Source: Treponema sp. (GTDB lineage: Bacteria; Spirochaetota; Spirochaetia; Treponematales; Treponemataceae). From it: a DNA stretch of 64,000 bases. Under the pieces are notes generated by a model. That model ran no database searches, was not told the origin of the DNA, and worked only from the letters and a program-made list of their open reading frames with translations. The position numbers and the translations under genes were made by a program. Below, in pieces: positions 59,592 through 64,000 of the stretch (position 1 is the first letter of the stretch; the number at the start of each line of letters is the position of its first letter). The stretch covers positions 1-64,000 of the forward strand of contig JAEESN010000013.1 of assembly GCA_016286365.1 (NCBI GenBank), in the 5' to 3' direction.

Positions 59592-59925
59592 GCCGACAGG
59601 ATTCGAACCAAAGTGAGCGGCCGTAAAAAGGCGAAGACTTGGAGCGTTTTTACGGCAAATCCGACAGGACGTCGGATTTAGCGAACGAAGGCGCCGCAGA
59701 AGGAGAAAACAGGATGTTTTCGACTGTCGCGGCGAATCCTGTCGGCCCAGTATTCGAACAGCAAACTAATCCAACGTGGCGAATTCTTGTATCTTATTTT
59801 TCGCAGCGGGAGAAACAGTATGTTTCGACCAACGCGGCGAATCCTTACATTCAGTAGCCGTATAGCAACCCCATGTCTCATTACGAATTCACTCTTTCAG
59901 TAGCCGCACAGCCAACCCATTCTTC
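59592..59925. repeat. Structured repeat carrying copies of the tRNA-Gln 3' end
   Basis: This 330-bp non-coding stretch begins with a perfect inverted 18-nt copy (59592-59609) of tRNA bases 59492-59509. Hairpins follow: CCGTAAAAA/TTTTTACGG (59621-59629 with 59647-59655 less one offset base) and AAATCCGAC/GTCGGATTT (59657-59665 with 59671-59679). A GGAGAAA hairpin is GAAAAC/GTTTTC (59705-59710 with 59716-59721). Next comes a perfect direct 18-nt copy of the tRNA end (59733-59750), then the tail TTCGAACAGCAAA (from 59753). A second GGAGAAA-type hairpin (59812-59816 with 59822-59826), an 8-nt tRNA-end remnant (59838-59845) and two copies of TTCAGTAGCCG (59850 and 59896) finish it. No credible gene is present. 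The layout parallels that after 5S rRNA. Confidence 0.75.
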
Positions 59926-59932
59926 CGCCATA

Positions 59933-59961
59933 TTGCCACACCCCCATATTTCTGCTATTAT
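59933..59961 (+). promoter_or_regulatory. Promoter of rplY
   Basis: TTGCCA (59933-59938), a 17-bp spacer and TATTAT (59956-59961), 56 bp before rplY, just after the end of the repeat. Confidence 0.6.
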
Positions 59962-60016
59962 ACTCTAAACGACCCGGTTCGCATGAGCCGGAAAAGATAT
60001 AAGGAGCTTTAAGAAA

Positions 60017-60571
60017 ATGAGTAAGCAGACTTTAAACGCAAAAGTGCGCACAGTCACAGGTAAAACTGCTGCTAAAAATCTTCGCAAAGAAGGACGTATC
60101 CCTGCCGTTGTATACAATGCAAAAGGTGAGGCTACATCAATCGATGTTGACGAAGTAGAATTTAACAAGGTTTGGAGATCAATCACTCCAACAACATCAA
60201 TCACCTTAAACATTGATGGAAAAGAAAATCTTGCCTTAATCAAAGACACAGAGTACAACATCCGTACAGACAAAGTACTCCACGCAGATTTCTTTGTACC
60301 AGATGCAGACCAGAAACTGGTTATCACAATCAAAGTACATTACACAGGAAACCCAGCTGGTGTTCTTAGAGGTGGATTTAAGAAAGAACGCAACAACAAG
60401 ATTAAAATCAAGGCTTGTATTGCAGATCTTCCAGAAACAATCACAGCAGATATTTCTAAACTTAATGTGAGCGAAGCTTTACGCGTAAAAGATCTTGACC
60501 TTGGAAGCAAAGTAGAAGTTCTTACAGACCCTAACCTTCCACTCGTTACAGTATCACCTGCACGCGGCTAA
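60017..60571 (+). CDS. rplY: 50S ribosomal protein L25/general stress protein Ctc
   Basis: A 184-residue two-domain L25 (TL5/CTC form) that binds 5S rRNA. The N-terminal domain (1-92) includes the RTVTGKTAAKNLRKEGRIPAVVY block; the C-terminal beta domain (about 95-184) includes the conserved ADISKLNVSEALRVKDL stretch. TAAGGAGC precedes the ATG. In Bacillus ctc likewise lies downstream of spoVG. Confidence 0.95.
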   Translation: MSKQTLNAKVRTVTGKTAAKNLRKEGRIPAVVYNAKGEATSIDVDEVEFNKVWRSITPTTSITLNIDGKENLALIKDTEYNIRTDKVLHADFFVPDADQKLVITIKVHYTGNPAGVLRGGFKKERNNKIKIKACIADLPETITADISKLNVSEALRVKDLDLGSKVEVLTDPNLPLVTVSPARG

Positions 60572-60606
60572 TATATAGTTTAAGACTACATTTTAGTGTA
60601 TAATAA

Positions 60607-60638
60607 AGACTGTCTTTTTTAAGGCAGTCTTTTTTTTT
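60607..60638 (+). terminator. Terminator between rplY and tilS
   Basis: AAGACTGTC pairs with GGCAGTCT (60623-60630), one G-T pair, followed by eight or nine T. It ends 12 bp before tilS, so tilS may depend on read-through. Confidence 0.88.
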
Positions 60639-60649
60639 GAGGAATTATT

Positions 60650-62059
60650 GTGGATATCAGTTTTGAACAGAAAGTCCGGAAAAGTTTTACCGATGCCGCG
60701 ATTGATATTAAAAATATCAGAAAAATCGGTGTGGCTGTTTCGGGCGGCGCAGATTCTGTTTCACTTTTAATTTCTCTTTCAAATATCTTTTTAAACACAA
60801 AGACAAAAATTTTTGTAATCACTGTAAATCACTTTATTAGGGAAGAAAAAGAAACTACCGGAGATGCCTTATTTGTCGAAGAAATCTGTAATCAGCTTAA
60901 AAAAGAAGGACGCAATCTGGAGTTCAAACTTTATGCTCTTAAAAAAGGGATGGTTGCTTCTTACGAAAAAGAAAATCACTGTGGAACAGAAGCTGCTGCC
61001 CGCGACCTCCGCTATGAATGTTTTGAACGCTTTATAAAAGAAAATAATCTTGAATACCTCTGCCTGGCTCATAATCAAAATGATCAGCTTGAAACTTTAT
61101 TGATGCGCTTTCTGCAAGGCTCACAGACAGAAAATTCTACAGGCATAAAATTAAGACGCGAAAAATATTTAAGACCTCTTCTTGGAATTACAAGAAAAGA
61201 AATCGAGCAATATTTAAAAGAAAAAAAAATCAGCTACAGGATAGATTCAACTAACAGCGATACATCATATTTAAGAAACAAAATCCGCTTAAATCTTATT
61301 CCCGTTTTAGATAAAAATTTCCCCGGCTGGAAAAATGCATTGCTTACGGGAGCAGAAAAAAATCAGGAAGATGCAGAGCTTATTCAAAGTATGATTTCGG
61401 GCTACAAAATCGTCCAGAAAAAAGATGAAGTTTTAATTAGCCGCAAGGATTTTCATAATGCAAAAAAGGCTGTAAAAAGAAGGCTAATTCTTAGCGCAAT
61501 AGATTCGTTGGTAAAAAATTACCGCGTTCCATCAGCTTTTATCTGGGAAGTAATCAGGGCGGAAGATGAGGCTTTGGGAAATAAAATTTTAAAAGAAACC
61601 GGCATCATTCAAATTCTAATCAATAAAGAAAATCTTTTAATACGGAAAAATATTAAAAAAAATACGGATTCATATTTTTCTGTTATAATAGAAGAAGATT
61701 CTGAGTTTGATTTACCTTTTGCCAGAGTTTTAATCACTACTAAAGGAAAAAAAGACGGTTCAGACAGGGGAGTAAAAGGTACAAAAATCATTCAGATCAA
61801 CGGAATCGAAGAAGAATGTAATATAGAATATCCTTTTATTTTCCGTAGTTTTCAAAGCGATGATTATGTAAAAACTGCCGATAATAAAAAAAGGAAAATT
61901 TTAAAAATTTTTTCGGACTGGCATATCACAGAGGAAAGCCGGGAAATGATACCTCTTATTCAGGAAATAAAAACTTCTGAACAGGAAATTAAATGTATCT
62001 TAGGTAAACCTTTTGGGTTTTATAATTGGATTGTTAAAGACGATATTGAGGGCGTATGA
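60650..62059 (+). CDS. tilS: tRNA(Ile)-lysidine synthase
   Basis: A 469-residue TilS, which turns the anticodon C34 of tRNA-Ile(CAU) into lysidine. The PP-loop motif is VAVSGGADSVSLL (about 27-39); further N-type blocks are GTEAAARDLRYECF (about 111-124) and LAHNQNDQLETLLMRFLQG (about 140-158, with HNQNDQ where many homologues have HTADDQ). Accessory and C-terminal TilS domains fill the rest. The start is GTG after GAGGAATT. The stop overlaps the next start (ATGA). Confidence 0.9.
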   Translation: MDISFEQKVRKSFTDAAIDIKNIRKIGVAVSGGADSVSLLISLSNIFLNTKTKIFVITVNHFIREEKETTGDALFVEEICNQLKKEGRNLEFKLYALKKGMVASYEKENHCGTEAAARDLRYECFERFIKENNLEYLCLAHNQNDQLETLLMRFLQGSQTENSTGIKLRREKYLRPLLGITRKEIEQYLKEKKISYRIDSTNSDTSYLRNKIRLNLIPVLDKNFPGWKNALLTGAEKNQEDAELIQSMISGYKIVQKKDEVLISRKDFHNAKKAVKRRLILSAIDSLVKNYRVPSAFIWEVIRAEDEALGNKILKETGIIQILINKENLLIRKNIKKNTDSYFSVIIEEDSEFDLPFARVLITTKGKKDGSDRGVKGTKIIQINGIEEECNIEYPFIFRSFQSDDYVKTADNKKRKILKIFSDWHITEESREMIPLIQEIKTSEQEIKCILGKPFGFYNWIVKDDIEGV

Positions 62060-64000
62060 AAAAGTTAATTTTTAGTTGTCTCGTTTTATTAAGCGGTGCC
62101 GTTCTTTTTGCGGCAGAAAGTGAAGCATCTTTGGCCAACAGAAAAACAGCAGAAAGATGTCTGCAGCTTGCCGAAACAAGCATCAAAAAAAATGACTGGA
62201 AGAGTGCATTAAGTCATGCTGAACTTGGACTTTCTTATGATGATTCAGTTTCTGATTTATATTATATTAAGGCATCTTACCAGCAAAAAACCGGAGAAAG
62301 CCGTGCAAAGGTTTTAGAAACAATCAGTCTTGCATTCGAAAAAGATAACTGGATTAAGAACAATAAATTGAGCGCACGTGTTATGTATGCGGATTTTCTT
62401 TGCGATACATGTCAGAGTGGAAAAGCTTTGGAAATTTTGAACGAGACACCTTTAATCTATTCCGCAGATGCTGAGTTTGTTCGAATTAAAGCTTATTACA
62501 GGCTTGGAACTTCGGATTCTATTTCTAAAGCACGCGATAAGATTGATGCTTTAAGAAGACTTTATCCTAAGGATGAACGCTTCCCAAAACTCTTTTTTAT
62601 GTTTGAATCTCTTTTTATGCTCAATGCAGAAAGAGCCGGAATCCAATACGTAATCCCTCCTGGTGTAAAAAAGATTGCTTCAAACTACATTGCTGTTTTC
62701 CCTGATTATAAAAAGAAGGAAGTTGAAACAGAAATCCAGGCAAGTCTTTTTGCAGACGGAGAAACAAAAATCAGGCTTTTACAGGCAATCGGCGAAAAGG
62801 ATAATAAAAACGCACTCTTTGCTTATGCCGCATTAAAAGCAGGCGTTGTTTCTGAAGAAAAAGCATATAATCTTTTCTTTATGAATACCGAGCGATATCC
62901 GCTTTATCTTTTTGAATCTTTTTCCAACCTGATTAAAGATAAGCTTTTAAAAGAAAACTTAAAGGAAAGGCTTTCATCTTTTTCGAGCATCCTTACTGTT
63001 GATGACAATCTTGATTTAATCGATGAGCTTGTCGTTAAGTATGACCGCGGCCGTCCTGAATATATTTATTATGATGAAAATAACGACGAAATCTTAGAAA
63101 TCTATGCAGCCTGCGATTTTGGTGTTCCTCTTTCAATTTCGTTTGTTTCAGAAAATACAGATTTATTCTACGGGCTTTATCCTGCAGTTCAGAAGGTTTC
63201 GCAGAACAGTCTAAAAGCTGATTATACATTCGTAGGAGATTCTTATCAGTATTCTCCGTTCGAGATGACTGTAAATCCTCCTTTTGCAAACATCGGTTCA
63301 GATTTTTATATTCCTTTTATAGATAAAGAATATGTCTGTCCTGACCGTTATACACTCATGTTAAAAGCATCTTCCATGGTAGTTCAGACTTACGAAAGGG
63401 AAGCATCGTTTGTAAAATATCTTATTCTTGATGGTGTCCCAAAGGTGATTTATTTCTCTCAGGGCGGAAAGCAGCAGGATGAAGTTTTTGCAGTTGCAAC
63501 GCTTGAAGATGGTTTTCCATTTATAAGATATGTTGATTATGATAATGATTCGGTTTACGAGACTTCCGAAACTTACGATATACTTGAAGAAGGAAAATCA
63601 ATCGACGAAGAAGAAAAAGAAATTTTAAGAAAAATATTCGGCGACCTTCCTTTGAACGAGCGCATGTATCTTTCGCGTGTTCAGATTGACCGTGATAATG
63701 ATACTCATCCGGAATTTTCAGAAACCTATCTTGGAGACGGTGGAAAAATCTGTTCATGGGATACGGACGGAAACGGAATCTGGGATTATGAATTTATCAT
63801 CTATCCTGCAAAACCGGGCGAAGCACAGATTCAGGATACAATTTTTTACGATACAAATGGAATCGAAATTGTTACTGTTACAGACAGAAACGGCGAGCCA
63901 TATAAAATCACTAAGTCGCAGAAAGAACTTCCTGTGATGAAAGGTTATGCAAAAAATTATTACTGGATTAATAAGAAGCAGTCCGAAAAAGTTGAAAATA
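62056..64000 (+). CDS. Exported TPR-like protein of unknown function (partial, runs off the window)
   Basis: The frame opens at ATG 62056, overlapping the tilS stop by 4 bp, and stays open to the window edge (648 codons seen, no stop). A signal peptide (1-19, ending LFA-AE) is followed by TPR-like helices (about 30-215: RTAERCLQLAETSIKK, WKSALSHAELGLSYDDS, KALEILNETP). After about residue 330 the sequence turns beta-rich and contains Asp-rich loops (DRDNDTHPEF, DTDGNGIWDYE) like calcium-binding repeats. It is probably a periplasmic or outer-membrane-linked protein. No family is recognised. Confidence 0.78.
   Translation, partial: MKKLIFSCLVLLSGAVLFAAESEASLANRKTAERCLQLAETSIKKNDWKSALSHAELGLSYDDSVSDLYYIKASYQQKTGESRAKVLETISLAFEKDNWIKNNKLSARVMYADFLCDTCQSGKALEILNETPLIYSADAEFVRIKAYYRLGTSDSISKARDKIDALRRLYPKDERFPKLFFMFESLFMLNAERAGIQYVIPPGVKKIASNYIAVFPDYKKKEVETEIQASLFADGETKIRLLQAIGEKDNKNALFAYAALKAGVVSEEKAYNLFFMNTERYPLYLFESFSNLIKDKLLKENLKERLSSFSSILTVDDNLDLIDELVVKYDRGRPEYIYYDENNDEILEIYAACDFGVPLSISFVSENTDLFYGLYPAVQKVSQNSLKADYTFVGDSYQYSPFEMTVNPPFANIGSDFYIPFIDKEYVCPDRYTLMLKASSMVVQTYEREASFVKYLILDGVPKVIYFSQGGKQQDEVFAVATLEDGFPFIRYVDYDNDSVYETSETYDILEEGKSIDEEEKEILRKIFGDLPLNERMYLSRVQIDRDNDTHPEFSETYLGDGGKICSWDTDGNGIWDYEFIIYPAKPGEAQIQDTIFYDTNGIEIVTVTDRNGEPYKITKSQKELPVMKGYAKNYYWINKKQSEKVEN

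Noticed and set aside
59639-59857. Open frame of about 72 codons inside the tRNA-Gln repeat (and a minus-strand frame over the same bases)
   Set aside because: It is made of repeat and tRNA-end sequence, has no ribosome binding site, and its translation is low-complexity.
59592-59925. Integron attC-like site reading of the tRNA-Gln repeat
   Set aside because: The expected core-site pairs at the outer ends are not present and no integrase or cassette gene is nearby.
63035-63757. Minus-strand frames near the right edge
   Set aside because: They are antisense to a continuous plus-strand frame from 62056 that has a signal peptide and is coupled to tilS.

Overview
The window is AT-rich bacterial chromosome. 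The gene set fits a host-associated spirochaete of the Treponema type: many spirochaetal-style lipoproteins, an EF-G gene away from the str operon, a MAF/DUF115 protein next to a penicillin-binding protein and signal peptidase, and a LysM-M23 envelope protein. This assignment is inferred from gene content and style; no marker gene could be compared.

Layout. 1-449 is the end of an rRNA operon (23S 3' end and 5S), followed by a structured repeat and a mazEF toxin-antitoxin pair. 1415-4529 holds envelope proteins of unknown role and an M14-type zinc peptidase. 4621-6787 is lysC-dapB (aspartate family and lysine/diaminopimelate synthesis). 7646-9205 is a PadR regulator with a HAAS/DUF4097 protein and a PspC protein, read from a promoter that contains a 22-bp palindrome. 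9360-22625 is a 13-kb carbohydrate-uptake locus with two solute-binding proteins, two permease pairs, an NHL/TPR protein, a Yip1-like membrane protein and a large DUF5696-like surface protein, but no ATPase. 22784-26873 has leftward SulP and CstA transporters. 26963-28102 is an FtsH-like AAA+ ATPase without its protease. 28109-32434 is a leftward MAF/DUF115-PBP-lepB operon, and 32417-36163 is a divergent LysM-M23, zinc-ribbon and propeller/deacetylase-like operon. 36298-38329 holds three small envelope proteins, two of them tandem paralogues. 38431-39148 is an MNT-HEPN pair. 39258-41306 is EF-G. 42216-45385 is an SPFH / zinc-ribbon / TPM operon resembling Bacillus ydjI-ydjG-ydjH. A tRNA-Leu, DUF554, a TrpR-like regulator, a PutP symporter, a GH95 enzyme and a formylglycine-enzyme-like lipoprotein follow. 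52850-57612 is the rplU-rpmA-obgE-nadD-yqeK-LCP-rsfS housekeeping operon. 58086-62059 is ispE, spoVG, tRNA-Gln, rplY and tilS. A secreted TPR-like protein runs off the right edge.

The least explained signals are not protein-coding. First, the 5S gene and the tRNA-Gln gene are each followed by a compact repeat that carries an inverted copy and then direct copies of that RNA gene's own 3' end, with a shared hairpin module (GGAGAAA...TTTC) and a shared tail motif. Second, at least eight genes have a TATAAT-like -10 box 6-10 nt before ATG and no ribosome binding site, which suggests frequent leaderless transcription. Protein-level points of interest are the DUF5696 uptake locus, the ydj-like membrane-stress operon without pspA in this window, the protease-less FtsH relative and a deacetylase-like domain lacking its metal-binding histidines.
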